Shown here: in pieces, positions 46,699-56,749 of the stretch
Position numbering within the stretch: the first letter of the stretch is position 1
Layout: each line of letters opens with the position of its first letter
From: Jeotgalicoccus marinus DSM 19772
Lineage (GTDB): Bacteria; Bacillota; Bacilli; Staphylococcales; Salinicoccaceae
NCBI RefSeq assembly: GCF_000425825.1
Contig: NZ_KE384460.1
Span: 272,779-336,778, forward strand
Length of the DNA: 64,000 bases
Direction of reading: 5' to 3'
The notes under the pieces: model-generated
What the model saw: only the letters and a program-made list of their open reading frames with translations
Databases searched by the model: none
Told to the model about the DNA's origin: nothing
Made by a program: the position numbers and the translations under genes

Positions 46699-49600
46699 GT
46701 GGAAGGACAAGATAAATTAAGTATTTTGCTTCAGCGGGCGAATATCCAACAGAATAACTATTTAGAAGATGCATCACTGACAAAAGTTGTTGTCGATGAT
46801 CAGTCTCGTAAGTGGCAGTTTCATTTGAAAACGTCTAGAATCATTCCGAGCACACTCTATCAGCTCATGAATCAAAATATTAAAGCAGCTTTTAAAGATA
46901 TCGCGACAACAGAATTGATTATGTCATCGGCAGATTTTGATGAACAGACTGTCTTAGATTATTTTGATATTGCAGTAGATAGTTTAAATATAAACGACAA
47001 TATAAAGCATCAGTTAAAGGGAACTGCAAAAAAACTACAAGATGAAACCCTTTTTATTGCGGTTAAGAATAGTATTGAAGAAGCGCACTTTAACAAACAT
47101 ATCAACGGCAACTTAACGACGGCCTATAAATATTTTGGTATTCATCTACAAGGTGTAAAAGTGACCGTCGATGATGAACTTCAAAACACTCGTACAGAAG
47201 CGCTAGAAAATAGAATCAATGATGAAAGAGAAGCGCTGATATCTGAATTCATTAATAGACGTGAACAAGAGAGTGAAGCAGAAGACACTAAAAAAGATGT
47301 TCAAAAACAAATCGGTAAACCGCAGACATTTGACGGAGTACGGCCATTAGAAAACATTTTTGATGAGGAAAACAGTGTCAAAATAGAAGGTCATATTTTT
47401 GATAAGGAAATCCGTGAGCTAAAAAGTGGCCGTCAAATTTTACAATTAAAGCTAACGGACTATACGGATTCTATTATGGCTAAGATGTTCTCTCGCCATG
47501 GTAAAAACGATGAGGATGTATTCGGTGCTTTAGAATTTGGAGATTGGGTGATTATTGAAGGCCGTGTTGAATACGATGAATTTACACGTGATATGGTCTT
47601 AAATATTAGAAATCTTACCGCAGTCAATAAGAAACCGAAAAAAGATTATGGAGATGAAAAACGCGTAGAATTACACCTTCATTCTGCCATGAGTCAAATG
47701 GATGGTATGACGAGTATCAGTGAATACATCAAACGCGCGAAATCTTTCGGACACGATGCTCTAGCGATTACAGACCATAACAATGTTCAAGCCTTTCCAG
47801 AAGCCTTTAATGCAACTGCAGGTGATGAGGACTTTAAGATGATTTTTGGCATGGAGGGCATGCTCGTCGATGACGGTGCACCAATTGCCTATAGACCTCA
47901 GAATTATAATCTAGACACACATGATTTTGTGGTCTTTGACGTCGAGACAACAGGACTATCATCTAAATATGATCAAATTATCGAACTTGCTGGAGTTAAG
48001 GTAAGAAACGGGGAAGTTGTAGATAAGTTTGAACGTTTTGCAAATCCAGGTGAAAAATTAACTGAACTGATCAAAGAATTAACAGGTATCACAGATGATA
48101 TGCTTGTCGGAGCCCCTGATATTAGTGAAGTCATTACTGACTTCAAAGAATGGGTCGGAGATGCAATTTTTGTTGCTCACAATGCGAGCTTTGATATGGG
48201 CTTTATAGATGAAGCTTATGAAAAACAAGGTTTTGGTGAATCTACAAATGGTGTCATTGATACCTTAGAGTTGTCACGTACAATTAATACGAAGATGAAA
48301 AAGCATGGATTAAATATCTTAGCTAAGCACTATAACGTAGATTTAACTCAGCACCATAGAGCCATTTACGACGCCGAAGCGACAGCTTATATCTTTATTA
48401 AGATGATGGCACAGCTAAAAAGAGACTACGGTGTAACGAATCACCAGGATATTAACCGTAGCTTATCGAATAGTGATTCATATAAACGTGCTATGCCTTC
48501 TCACGTGTCGATTCTTGTAGAAAATAATACTGGCTTAAAGAACCTCTTTAAAATAGTCAGCCTATCATTAACGGATAATTTCTATAAATCACCTAGAATT
48601 AAAAGACAAGTACTAGAAGAGCACCGTGAGGGCTTACTTATCGGTAGTGCGTGTGATAACGGTGAGGTCTTTACTGCTATGATGCAGAAGTCTTATGAAG
48701 AAGCGAAGAAAAAAGCGTATTTCTATGATTATATAGAAGTCTTTCCAAAACCACTCTATCAGAGACTTTTAGACCGTGAAGTTGTCAGAGATGAAGCGGT
48801 CTTAGAAGAAATAATAGAAAACATGATTAAGCTTGGTAAGGACCTTGACAAACCAGTCGTTGCAACAGGTAATGTTCACTACTTAGATGAGTCAGATAAG
48901 CTTTCTCGTGATATTTTAGTCAAATCAAATCCTGGTAATCCCTTATCAAGAGGGAACCTACCCGATGCTCACTTTAGAACGACAGATGAGATGTTAGAGC
49001 TGTTCGACTTTTTAGATGAAGATACAGCCTATGAAATCGTTGTGACGAACACACGTAAAATCGCGAGTAAAATTGATAGAGTTGAAGTGATTAAGAAAGA
49101 TCTCTTCCCACCTAAAATTGAAGGAGCAGAACAAGAAATTAGAGATATGTCATACAACAATGCTAAGGCGATTTATGGTGAAGATGTGCCTGAAATTGTT
49201 GTCGAGCGTTTAGAGAAAGAACTTGAGAGTATTATTGGTAACGGCTTTGCCGTCATCTATTTAATATCACATAAACTTGTAAAACGTTCACTTGATGATG
49301 GTTATCTCGTAGGTTCAAGGGGTTCAGTTGGTTCGAGCTTAGTTGCCACTATGACCGAGATTACGGAGGTTAACCCTTTACCACCGCATTACGTTTGTCC
49401 AAAATGTAAGCAGTCTGAGTTCTTTACAGATGGTTCAGTCTCTTCTGGTTATGATTTACCGGACAAACAGTGTGAAAACTGCCAAGTCGACTTGATTAAA
49501 GAAGGCCAAGATATTCCTTTTGAAACCTTCCTTGGCTTTAAAGGGGATAAAGTTCCAGATATTGATTTAAACTTCTCTGGTGTTTATCAACCTAAAGCGC

Positions 49601-50982
49601 ACAACTATACGAAAGAATTGTTTGGTGAGGACTATGTCTACCGTGCGGGAACGATTGGTACAGTTGCAGAAAAAACGGCCTTTGGTTATGTTAAAGGGTA
49701 TTTAAACGATAATGGTCTGCATAAGCGTGCTGCTGAAATTGACCGGCTCGTCATTGGCTGTTCTGGTGTAAAACGTACAACAGGTCAGCATCCAGGTGGG
49801 ATAATTGTTGTTCCAGATGACATGGATATTTATGACTTTACGCCGATCCAATATCCTGCAGATGATATTGAAGCAGAATGGAAGACGACACACTTTGACT
49901 TCCACTCTATTGATAATAACTTATTGAAACTGGATATACTTGGACACGATGATCCGACTATGATTCGCATGCTACAAGACTTATCTGGTATCGATCCAAC
50001 AACAGTACCAACTGATGACAAGGCAACGATGGGGCTGTTTTCATCACCGAGTTCACTCGGTGTGGACCAAGATCAGATTTTATGTAAGACCGGAACCTTA
50101 GGTATACCAGAGTTTGGTACAGGGTTCGTGCGTCAGATGTTAGAGGACACGAGACCGACAACGTTCTCAGAACTCGTACAAATTTCAGGATTATCTCACG
50201 GTACCGATGTTTGGTTAGGCAATGCCCAAGACCTCATTAGAAAAGGGATTTGCGACTTATCTAATGTAATTGGTTGTCGTGACGATATCATGGTGACCTT
50301 GATGTACAAAGGACTTGAACCGAGTCTAGCCTTCAACATTATGGAGAAGGTGCGTAAAGGTAAGGGACTCACTCCCGAACACGAACTTGCCATGAGAGAA
50401 AACGGCGTTGAGAGCTGGTACATCGATTCTTGTAAGAAAATCAAGTACATGTTCCCGAAAGCCCATGCCGCAGCTTACGTATTAAACTCAGTACGTATTG
50501 CTTATTTTAAAGTACATCATCCACTCTATTATTATGCATCGTACTTTACAGTCCGAGCATCAGACTTTGATTTGTTAACGTTCGTAAAAGATAAAGATAC
50601 GATCCGCCATAGAGTCAAAGAGATGAATGCAAATTTCCAAGAACTCTCTAAAAAAGAGAAAGATACATTAGTCGTCTTAGAGCTTGTGAATGAAATGACG
50701 CAACGTGGCTATAGAATGCAGCCAGTCAACGTCGACAAATCACATGCGACGGACTTCATCATTGAGGGTGATACGCTAATTCCGCCTTTTGAATCTGTTC
50801 CAGGACTTGGGCGTTCTGTGGCGAACCGTATCGTTGAGTCAAGAGAAGATGGTGGCTTTATATCTAAAGAAGACTTGAACAAGAAAGCAGGTGTATCTCA
50901 AAAACTTATCGACTACTTAACAGAGCTCGGAAGTTTAGATCACCTTCCAGACAAAGCGCAGTTGTCAATCTTTGACATCTAG
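46699..50982 (+). CDS. polC: DNA polymerase III alpha subunit, PolC type
   Basis: The 1427-residue replicative polymerase has an OB domain, a split PHP domain (HLHSAMSQMDG), an inserted DEDDh proofreading exonuclease (FVVFDVETTGLSSKYDQI ... HNASFDMGF), zinc-binding CPKC/CENC cysteines, and the polymerase active site PDIDLNFSG. It aligns along its length with S. aureus PolC. It starts with GTG at 46699, 8 bases after GGGAGTG. It ends with a beta-clamp-binding QLSIFDI tail. Confidence 0.98.
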   Translation: MEGQDKLSILLQRANIQQNNYLEDASLTKVVVDDQSRKWQFHLKTSRIIPSTLYQLMNQNIKAAFKDIATTELIMSSADFDEQTVLDYFDIAVDSLNINDNIKHQLKGTAKKLQDETLFIAVKNSIEEAHFNKHINGNLTTAYKYFGIHLQGVKVTVDDELQNTRTEALENRINDEREALISEFINRREQESEAEDTKKDVQKQIGKPQTFDGVRPLENIFDEENSVKIEGHIFDKEIRELKSGRQILQLKLTDYTDSIMAKMFSRHGKNDEDVFGALEFGDWVIIEGRVEYDEFTRDMVLNIRNLTAVNKKPKKDYGDEKRVELHLHSAMSQMDGMTSISEYIKRAKSFGHDALAITDHNNVQAFPEAFNATAGDEDFKMIFGMEGMLVDDGAPIAYRPQNYNLDTHDFVVFDVETTGLSSKYDQIIELAGVKVRNGEVVDKFERFANPGEKLTELIKELTGITDDMLVGAPDISEVITDFKEWVGDAIFVAHNASFDMGFIDEAYEKQGFGESTNGVIDTLELSRTINTKMKKHGLNILAKHYNVDLTQHHRAIYDAEATAYIFIKMMAQLKRDYGVTNHQDINRSLSNSDSYKRAMPSHVSILVENNTGLKNLFKIVSLSLTDNFYKSPRIKRQVLEEHREGLLIGSACDNGEVFTAMMQKSYEEAKKKAYFYDYIEVFPKPLYQRLLDREVVRDEAVLEEIIENMIKLGKDLDKPVVATGNVHYLDESDKLSRDILVKSNPGNPLSRGNLPDAHFRTTDEMLELFDFLDEDTAYEIVVTNTRKIASKIDRVEVIKKDLFPPKIEGAEQEIRDMSYNNAKAIYGEDVPEIVVERLEKELESIIGNGFAVIYLISHKLVKRSLDDGYLVGSRGSVGSSLVATMTEITEVNPLPPHYVCPKCKQSEFFTDGSVSSGYDLPDKQCENCQVDLIKEGQDIPFETFLGFKGDKVPDIDLNFSGVYQPKAHNYTKELFGEDYVYRAGTIGTVAEKTAFGYVKGYLNDNGLHKRAAEIDRLVIGCSGVKRTTGQHPGGIIVVPDDMDIYDFTPIQYPADDIEAEWKTTHFDFHSIDNNLLKLDILGHDDPTMIRMLQDLSGIDPTTVPTDDKATMGLFSSPSSLGVDQDQILCKTGTLGIPEFGTGFVRQMLEDTRPTTFSELVQISGLSHGTDVWLGNAQDLIRKGICDLSNVIGCRDDIMVTLMYKGLEPSLAFNIMEKVRKGKGLTPEHELAMRENGVESWYIDSCKKIKYMFPKAHAAAYVLNSVRIAYFKVHHPLYYYASYFTVRASDFDLLTFVKDKDTIRHRVKEMNANFQELSKKEKDTLVVLELVNEMTQRGYRMQPVNVDKSHATDFIIEGDTLIPPFESVPGLGRSVANRIVESREDGGFISKEDLNKKAGVSQKLIDYLTELGSLDHLPDKAQLSIFDI

Positions 50983-50987
50983 TGTTC

Positions 50988-51016
50988 TTGCGGTCGTTAA
51001 GCACGTGTGATATAAT
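50988..51016 (+). promoter_or_regulatory. Promoter of the rimP-nusA-infB operon
   Basis: TTGCGG (50988-50993) and an extended -10 TGATATAAT (TATAAT at 51011-51016) are 17 bases apart. Confidence 0.8.
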
Positions 51017-51044
51017 ATTATTGATTTAAATAATCAGTCGTGAG

Positions 51045-51073
51045 GAGAAGAGCGGGTTTATACCGTTCTTCTC
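51045..51073 (+). ncRNA. Hairpin in the rimP leader
   Basis: Positions 51045-51055 (GAGAAGAGCGG) pair with 51063-51073 over 11 bp with one G-T, around a 7-base loop. It lies in the 5' untranslated region and lacks a terminator-like T-run, so it is probably a regulatory or stabilising stem. Confidence 0.55.
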
Positions 51074-51097
51074 TTACTTTTGAAAGGGGATTTTGAC

Positions 51098-51565
51098 ATG
51101 AACCGAACTGAACAGGAAGTATATAACCATGTCGAGCCAATTGCCAAAGAAAATGATTTAAAGCTAGTTGAAGTTTCCTACGTAAAGGAAGGACCTGATT
51201 TCTTCTTGCGCGTTTACCTAGACAAAAAAGGCGGTATTACACTCGATGATTGTGCAGCATTTTCGGAAATAATCAGTGCGAAACTTGATGACTTGGACAT
51301 CGTTCAAGGGGCCTATTATTTAGATGTGTCGTCTCCTGGTGCAGAACGTCCGATTAAAGATGATGAGGACTTAGAACTCACTTTAGAAAAAGGTATTTAT
51401 ATCAAAACTTATCAACAAATCGACGGTGAAAAAGAGTGGACTGGTGTCTTAAAAGAATACGATGACAAGTCTGTGACTATTGAATACAAAGTGAAAACTC
51501 GTAAGAAAACCATCACCGTAGAACGTGAAAAAATTGCAACGATTAGAAAAGCTGTACTGATTTAG
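51098..51565 (+). CDS. rimP: Ribosome maturation factor RimP
   Basis: The 155-residue protein has the RimP N-terminal alpha/beta domain (LKLVEVSYVKEGPDFFLRVYLDKKGGITLDDCAAFS) with YLDVSSPGAERP, and a C-terminal SH3-like barrel. It helps assemble the 30S subunit. The ATG at 51098 follows AAAGGGG and gives the S. aureus length. It begins the rimP-nusA-ylxR-ylxQ-infB operon. Confidence 0.96.
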   Translation: MNRTEQEVYNHVEPIAKENDLKLVEVSYVKEGPDFFLRVYLDKKGGITLDDCAAFSEIISAKLDDLDIVQGAYYLDVSSPGAERPIKDDEDLELTLEKGIYIKTYQQIDGEKEWTGVLKEYDDKSVTIEYKVKTRKKTITVEREKIATIRKAVLI

Positions 51566-51581
51566 AATGGAGGAAAATTGA

Positions 51582-52637
51582 GTGAATAAAGAATTGATCA
51601 ATGCGGTTGAATATATCCATAAGGAAAAGAATATCCCAATGGAAGTCTTAGTGGATGCGATTGAAGCTGCTTTAATTACCGCTTATAAAAAGAATTACGC
51701 TGACCATAAAAATGTCTCGATCGATTTAAATATGGAATCTGGAAGTTATAGAGTGATTTCTAGAAAAGATGTTGTTGAAGAAGTAATGGACCCAACAGCA
51801 GAAATTGATCTCTTAACTGCAAGAGAATACAACCCAGCATATGAAGTCGGCGACCCGTTTGATGAAGACGTGACGCCTAAGGACTTTAATCGCGTTGGTG
51901 CACAGGCAGCGAAACAAGCAGTCATGCAGCGTATTAGAGATGCTGAACGCAGTATTCTATACGATGAGTTTATCGACAAAGAAGATGAAGTCTTAACTGG
52001 CTTAATCGATAGAGTCGACCACCGCTTTGTGTATATTCAACTAGGGAAGACAGATGCGGTATTAGCTGAATCTGAGCGCATGCCAAATGAGTCTTATATT
52101 CCAAATGAGCGTATTAAAGTTTACGTTAATAAGGTGGAACAAACGACTAAAGGGCCACAAATCTTCGTATCTAGAACGCATCCGAATCTATTAAAGCGAC
52201 TATTTGAAGATGAAGTTCCTGAAATCTTTGATGGTACAGTAGAGGTTATGAGTGTTGCTCGTGAAGCGGGTGAGCGTTCGAAGATTAGTGTCCATGCAGA
52301 GAACCCAGATGTTGATGCTGTCGGGTCTTGTGTTGGTTCACGCGGTGCGCGTGTAGAAGCGATTGTGGATGAACTTCACGGTGAAAAAATTGACATCGTC
52401 TTATGGGATGAAGATCCTAAAGTATTTGTGAAAAATGCTTTAAGTCCTTCTCAAGTTGTCAGTGTGACTGTAGATGAGGAAAACAAATCAACTGTAGTTG
52501 TTGTTCCGGATCACCAACTATCATTAGCGATTGGTAAGAAAGGTCAAAATGCACGTCTTGCTGCGAAACTGACGGGCTGGAAAATTGACATTAAAAGTGA
52601 ATCTGATGCTGAGGCAGAAAGCATCGAAAACGACTAG
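51582..52637 (+). CDS. nusA: Transcription termination/antitermination factor NusA
   Basis: The 351-residue protein has the N-terminal RNA polymerase-binding domain, an S1 domain (about 135-200) and two KH domains (CVGSRGARVEAIVDELHGEKID; LAIGKKGQNARLAAKLTGWKIDI). It lacks the acidic C-terminal tail of the longer S. aureus protein. It starts with GTG at 51582, 8 bases after GGAGG. It affects pausing and termination. Confidence 0.97.
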   Translation: MNKELINAVEYIHKEKNIPMEVLVDAIEAALITAYKKNYADHKNVSIDLNMESGSYRVISRKDVVEEVMDPTAEIDLLTAREYNPAYEVGDPFDEDVTPKDFNRVGAQAAKQAVMQRIRDAERSILYDEFIDKEDEVLTGLIDRVDHRFVYIQLGKTDAVLAESERMPNESYIPNERIKVYVNKVEQTTKGPQIFVSRTHPNLLKRLFEDEVPEIFDGTVEVMSVAREAGERSKISVHAENPDVDAVGSCVGSRGARVEAIVDELHGEKIDIVLWDEDPKVFVKNALSPSQVVSVTVDEENKSTVVVVPDHQLSLAIGKKGQNARLAAKLTGWKIDIKSESDAEAESIEND

Positions 52638-52648
52638 AGGTGTATACA

Positions 52649-52933
52649 ATGGCACGGAAAATTCCGATGAGAAAATGTATCTTAACGAATGAAATGCATC
52701 CTAAAAATGATTTAATCCGCGTCGTTAAAACGAAAGAAGGCGAAGTTTTCGCTGATGCTACAGGTAAGAAAAATGGCCGAGGTAGCTATGTCGTTAAAGA
52801 TTTAGAAAAAGTTAATAAAGCGAGAGAGAAAAAAGCTTTAGAAAAAGCGCTGGGTAAAGATACAGAAACTTTAAATCCGGTCTATGATGAAATTATCCGT
52901 TTGATCTATAGAGAGGATATTCCGAAGCGATGA
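52649..52933 (+). CDS. rnpM: RNase P modulator RnpM (YlxR, DUF448)
   Basis: The 94-residue basic protein has the DUF448 motif PMRKCILTNEMHPKNDLIRVV and GRGSYV. In B. subtilis the homologue YlxR/RnpM binds RNase P RNA and tunes its activity. The ATG at 52649 follows AGAGGTG; a GTG at 52640 lies within that Shine-Dalgarno. It overlaps ylxQ by 4 bases. Confidence 0.92.
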   Translation: MARKIPMRKCILTNEMHPKNDLIRVVKTKEGEVFADATGKKNGRGSYVVKDLEKVNKAREKKALEKALGKDTETLNPVYDEIIRLIYREDIPKR

Positions 52934-53226
52934 ACGATAAAATACTAAATTATGTCGGTCTAGCAACAGGCGCTAACAAGACAATCAATGGAGAAGAAAA
53001 AACACTTGAAGCGGTCAAGTCAAACAAAGCTGCCCTTGTGTTTTTAGCTTCTGATGCGGGTAAGAGTACAAGTAAGAGAATGAATGATAAGTGTAAGAGT
53101 TACAATGTCACAATCATTGATAAGTATACAAACGAAGAGCTCTCTAAAGCGACGGGTGCCTATAACCGCGTTGTTCTTGCCATTACCGACCATGGTTTTG
53201 CACGAAAGATTAAAGAGCTCTCATAG
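52930..53226 (+). CDS. ylxQ: L7Ae/L30e-family RNA-binding protein YlxQ
   Basis: The 98-residue protein has the L7Ae/L30e fold pattern ([37 protein letters not shown]), including the Gly-rich start that contacts kink-turn RNA in relatives. YlxQ is always encoded between ylxR and infB in Firmicutes; its exact RNA target is unsettled. The start overlaps the rnpM stop (ATGA). Confidence 0.9.
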   Translation: MNDKILNYVGLATGANKTINGEEKTLEAVKSNKAALVFLASDAGKSTSKRMNDKCKSYNVTIIDKYTNEELSKATGAYNRVVLAITDHGFARKIKELS

Positions 53227-53240
53227 AAGGGATTGGTTCA

Positions 53241-55394
53241 ATGAGTAAAACTAGAATTCATGAATATGCCAAAGAAATTGGCTTATCAAGTAAAGAGGTC
53301 ATCGACTTCTTAGTATCACAAAATGTCGAGGTTAAGAGTCATATGTCTTCAATCGAAGACGATGTCTTAGTAATGCTTGATAAGAAATTTAAAAACAAAG
53401 AATCAAACACATCTAAAGAAACTAAGCCAAACAACAAAGAAAACAAACCAAAGCAAAAACAAAATAACCAGAAACAAAATAACCAGAAACAAAATAACCA
53501 GAAACAAAATAACCAGAAACAAAATAACCAGAAACAAAATAACAAAGGCAAACAACAAAAAGCTAAAGATAACAATAAGAATCAAAAACCCGCTAAAAAA
53601 GAATCATCCAAAAAAGAAGCGCCTAAACAAGAGGAAGCGGATAGTAAGCATTTCACTTATGAAGAAGGTATCACAGTCGGAGAGCTTGCCGAGAAAATCA
53701 ATGTAGACCCTTCTAAAATTGTTAAAGACCTCTTCATGCTTGGTATTGTGACAAACATTAATCAATCACTTGACCAAGATTCAGTTGAAATTGTAGCTGA
53801 AAACTACGGCTACACTTCAGAGCTTACAGTTGAAGTCGATGATAGTGATCTGACAAACTTCTTCCATTTAGAGGAAGAAAACTTAGACGAAGAACGTCCA
53901 AGTGTAGTTACAATCATGGGGCACGTTGACCATGGTAAAACGACTTTACTGGACTCCATTAGAGATACGAAAGTAACAGCAGGTGAAGCTGGTGGGATTA
54001 CTCAGCACGTCGGAGCCTACCAAATCGAACATGAGAATAAGAAAATTACTTTCTTAGATACACCAGGACACGCAGCGTTCACTACAATGCGTGCGCGCGG
54101 TGCACAGGTAACGGACTTAACAGTACTTGTAGTGGCTGCAGATGATGGTGTAATGCCACAAACTATTGAAGCAATTAACCACGCTAAGGCAGCAGAAGTA
54201 CCAATTATTGTTGCAGTAAACAAAGTTGATAAACCAACTGCTAACCCTGACCGTGTCATGACAGAACTTGGTGAACATGGTCTATACCCAGAGGACTGGG
54301 GCGGTGACACAATCTTCGTTCAATTATCAGCACTAACTGGTGATGGAATTGATGACTTATTAGAAATGATTAACCTTGTTTCTGAAGTGTCGGAACTTAG
54401 AACAACGAGTGATATGCCAGCAGTCGGTACTGTAATCGACGCAGAATTAGACAAATCTCGTGGACCTGCAGCAAGTTTACTTGTACAACATGGTACTTTA
54501 AAAGTGGGCGACTCTATTGTTGTCGGCTCAACTTATGGTAAGGTCCGTGCAATGGTAAGTGACACAGGTCAGCGTATTAAGTCCGCTGGTCCATCTGTAC
54601 CTGTTGAAATTACAGGTATCAATGATGTCCCTGAAGCAGGCGATCGTTTTGTAGTCTTTAAAGATGATAAGAAAGCGCGCCAAATCGGTGAAGCGCGTCA
54701 CGAGGATAAGATTATGCGTGACCGTGAAGTCAATCAGAAAGTGTCTCTAGATAATCTGTTTGAACAGATGAAAGAGGGCGAAATGAAAGACTTAAACGTT
54801 ATCATCAAAGGTGACGCTCAAGGATCTGTAGAGGCACTAGCTGCATCACTTATGAAGATTGATGTTGAAGGTGTCAATGTACGTATCATTCACACAGGTG
54901 TTGGTGCGATAAACGAATCTGACGTCACTTTAGCAAATGCATCAAGTGCGATTATTATCGGTTTCAATGTTCGTCCTGATGTCAACGCGAAACGTGCAGC
55001 AGAACAGAACCAAATCGATATGAGACTACACCGTATCATCTACAAAGTAATCGAAGAAATCGAGTCAGCAATGAAAGGAATGCTAGACCCTGAATACGAA
55101 GAACAAGTTATTGGTAATGTCGAAGTTCGTGAAATCTTTAAAGTATCTAAAGTGGGTACCATTGCAGGTGCTTATGTAACAGATGGTAAGATTACACGTG
55201 ATAGCGGCGTGAGAGTAATTCGTGATAGCATCGTTATCTTTGAAGGCGAACTCGACACACTGAAACGTTTTAAAGATGATGCCAAAGAAGTGACTGCAGG
55301 ATATGAATGTGGTCTGACAATTAAGAACTTCAACGATATCAAAGAAGGCGACCAAATAGAGCCATTCATTATGGTAGAGATTGAGAGGAAATAA
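53241..55394 (+). CDS. infB: Translation initiation factor IF-2
   Basis: The 717-residue GTPase has an IF2N domain ([20 protein letters not shown]), a Lys/Gln/Asn-rich linker that includes five exact KQNNQ repeats (residues 73-97), a second IF2N-like domain, then the G domain ([28 protein letters not shown]) and C-terminal beta-barrels. It brings formyl-Met-tRNA to the 30S subunit. It ends the operon begun at rimP; rbfA follows after 1 base. Confidence 0.98.
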   Translation: MSKTRIHEYAKEIGLSSKEVIDFLVSQNVEVKSHMSSIEDDVLVMLDKKFKNKESNTSKETKPNNKENKPKQKQNNQKQNNQKQNNQKQNNQKQNNQKQNNKGKQQKAKDNNKNQKPAKKESSKKEAPKQEEADSKHFTYEEGITVGELAEKINVDPSKIVKDLFMLGIVTNINQSLDQDSVEIVAENYGYTSELTVEVDDSDLTNFFHLEEENLDEERPSVVTIMGHVDHGKTTLLDSIRDTKVTAGEAGGITQHVGAYQIEHENKKITFLDTPGHAAFTTMRARGAQVTDLTVLVVAADDGVMPQTIEAINHAKAAEVPIIVAVNKVDKPTANPDRVMTELGEHGLYPEDWGGDTIFVQLSALTGDGIDDLLEMINLVSEVSELRTTSDMPAVGTVIDAELDKSRGPAASLLVQHGTLKVGDSIVVGSTYGKVRAMVSDTGQRIKSAGPSVPVEITGINDVPEAGDRFVVFKDDKKARQIGEARHEDKIMRDREVNQKVSLDNLFEQMKEGEMKDLNVIIKGDAQGSVEALAASLMKIDVEGVNVRIIHTGVGAINESDVTLANASSAIIIGFNVRPDVNAKRAAEQNQIDMRLHRIIYKVIEEIESAMKGMLDPEYEEQVIGNVEVREIFKVSKVGTIAGAYVTDGKITRDSGVRVIRDSIVIFEGELDTLKRFKDDAKEVTAGYECGLTIKNFNDIKEGDQIEPFIMVEIERK
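53457..53543 (+). repeat. 15-bp in-frame tandem repeat in infB
   Basis: The unit AAACAAAATAACCAG occurs five times without change from 53457 to 53531, then once partly (53532-53543). In frame it encodes KQNNQ in the flexible linker of IF-2. Confidence 0.97.
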
Positions 55395-55395
55395 T

Positions 55396-55743
55396 ATGTC
55401 ACAAAGAAATGAAAGAATTGCAGAAGAAATAAAAAAAGTACTCAGTGAAGAAATCCGCACAACAGTGACAGAGAAAGAACCTGACATTGGTATGGTGACA
55501 ATCACAGAAGTCGAAGTCACTAAGGAAAACGAATTAGCGACAGTATATTTCACTGCCCTTAACAATAATAAAGAATTCGTCCAAGAGACGCTTGATAAGT
55601 TTAATGGCTTATTTAGAAAAACTGTAGCGTCAAACATTCGTTTAAGAAAAGCACCCGAAATTCAATTTAAGTATGATAATTCAATTGAATACGGTCAGAG
55701 AATTGAGTCACTCTTAAGCGATATTAAGAAGCGAGACGAATAA
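55396..55743 (+). CDS. rbfA: 30S ribosome-binding factor RbfA
   Basis: The 115-residue protein has the RbfA KH-like fold (RNERIAEEIKKVLSEEIR ... MVTITEVEVTKENELATVYFTAL) and the C-terminal RKAPEIQFKYDNSIEYGQRIESLL. It aids 16S rRNA 5' processing and cold adaptation. The ATG at 55396 has GAGAGGAAATAAT upstream and sits at the infB stop. A terminator follows. Confidence 0.96.
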   Translation: MSQRNERIAEEIKKVLSEEIRTTVTEKEPDIGMVTITEVEVTKENELATVYFTALNNNKEFVQETLDKFNGLFRKTVASNIRLRKAPEIQFKYDNSIEYGQRIESLLSDIKKRDE

Positions 55744-55752
55744 TTTTAAAGT

Positions 55753-55787
55753 GCCGCAGCCGGTGGATCGGCTGCGGCTATCTTTTT
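55753..55787 (+). terminator. Terminator after rbfA
   Basis: A 10-bp GC-rich stem (55753-55762 with 55769-55778) around GTGGAT is followed by TATCTTTTT. Confidence 0.87.
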
Positions 55788-55801
55788 ATGGAGGAAACCT
55801 T

Positions 55802-56749
55802 ATGGCAAACCAAAAACATGGTGTTGTGGTGGTGGACAAACCGAGCGGTATGACTTCTCATGATGTCGTCTTCAAGATGCGTAAAGTCCTGAAGACAAAA
55901 CGTGTTGGTCACACAGGAACACTCGATCCAGATGTCACTGGTGTCTTACCAATCGTAGTGGGTGATGCCACTAAGCTCACTGAGATCTTACAAATGAGAG
56001 ACAAGCGCTATAGTGCAACAGTTACATTAGGAATCGCAACAGATACTGAAGATGCATCAGGGAATGTTACCTCACGTCAAGCGGTAGGTGAAAACATCAG
56101 TATTGACACAGTCAACGAGGCGATTCAATCATTCATTGGTGGTTATAGCCAAATGGTACCTATGTACAGCTCAGTCAAAGTCAACGGAAGAAAACTTTAT
56201 GATTACGCGAGAAATGGCGAAATTGTTGACCGTCCTGTAAAAGATATCTACATCGAGGACATAAAATTGACTTCTGACATTAGAAAGGATTCGAGTACTT
56301 TATCTTTTGATATTGATGTGAAGTGTTCTAAAGGAACCTACATTAGAACACTTGCATTTGATATTGGTAAAGCGCTTGGCTATCCTGCACACATGTCTTA
56401 TTTGAGGCGGACGGCTTCTTGTGGATTTTCCCTTGATGATGCGACCCCACTTCAGGATTTAATTAAAAATCCTGAGGCAGTTAATGTTATCCCGGTTATT
56501 AAGATTTTAGATGATCAAGTTCATTTTGATATTAGTGACGACCAAGCTTTACAATTTAAAGTCACTAACGGGCAAAAATTGGTCAAAAGTGATATATTAA
56601 ATGTGCTAGGTTTAACTGAACTCGACACGGTTTTATTTACGCATCAGAACGTGCCGATTGGCATCTACAAAACTCACGTAGATAAGCCGGATCAGCTTAA
56701 GCCATTTAAAATGTTTAGTAACTTATGGGGGACTTATGGAAATATTTAG
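55802..56749 (+). CDS. truB: tRNA pseudouridine55 synthase TruB
   Basis: The 315-residue enzyme makes pseudouridine 55 in the T-loop. It has GHTGTLDPDVTG with catalytic Asp42, YSAVK-like MYSSVKVNGRKLYDYAR, and CSKGTYIRTLAFDIG. The ATG at 55802 follows a GGAGG Shine-Dalgarno. It overlaps ribF by 14 bases, indicating coupling. Confidence 0.97.
   Translation: MANQKHGVVVVDKPSGMTSHDVVFKMRKVLKTKRVGHTGTLDPDVTGVLPIVVGDATKLTEILQMRDKRYSATVTLGIATDTEDASGNVTSRQAVGENISIDTVNEAIQSFIGGYSQMVPMYSSVKVNGRKLYDYARNGEIVDRPVKDIYIEDIKLTSDIRKDSSTLSFDIDVKCSKGTYIRTLAFDIGKALGYPAHMSYLRRTASCGFSLDDATPLQDLIKNPEAVNVIPVIKILDDQVHFDISDDQALQFKVTNGQKLVKSDILNVLGLTELDTVLFTHQNVPIGIYKTHVDKPDQLKPFKMFSNLWGTYGNI

Noticed and set aside
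53339-53585. Phe/Leu/Trp-rich repeat frames on the minus strand and a Lys/Thr-rich plus frame
   Set aside because: These are other-frame readings of the 15-bp infB repeat, not genes.
55083-55637. 184-codon minus-strand frame across infB-rbfA
   Set aside because: Antisense to two well supported genes, no Shine-Dalgarno, no family resemblance.
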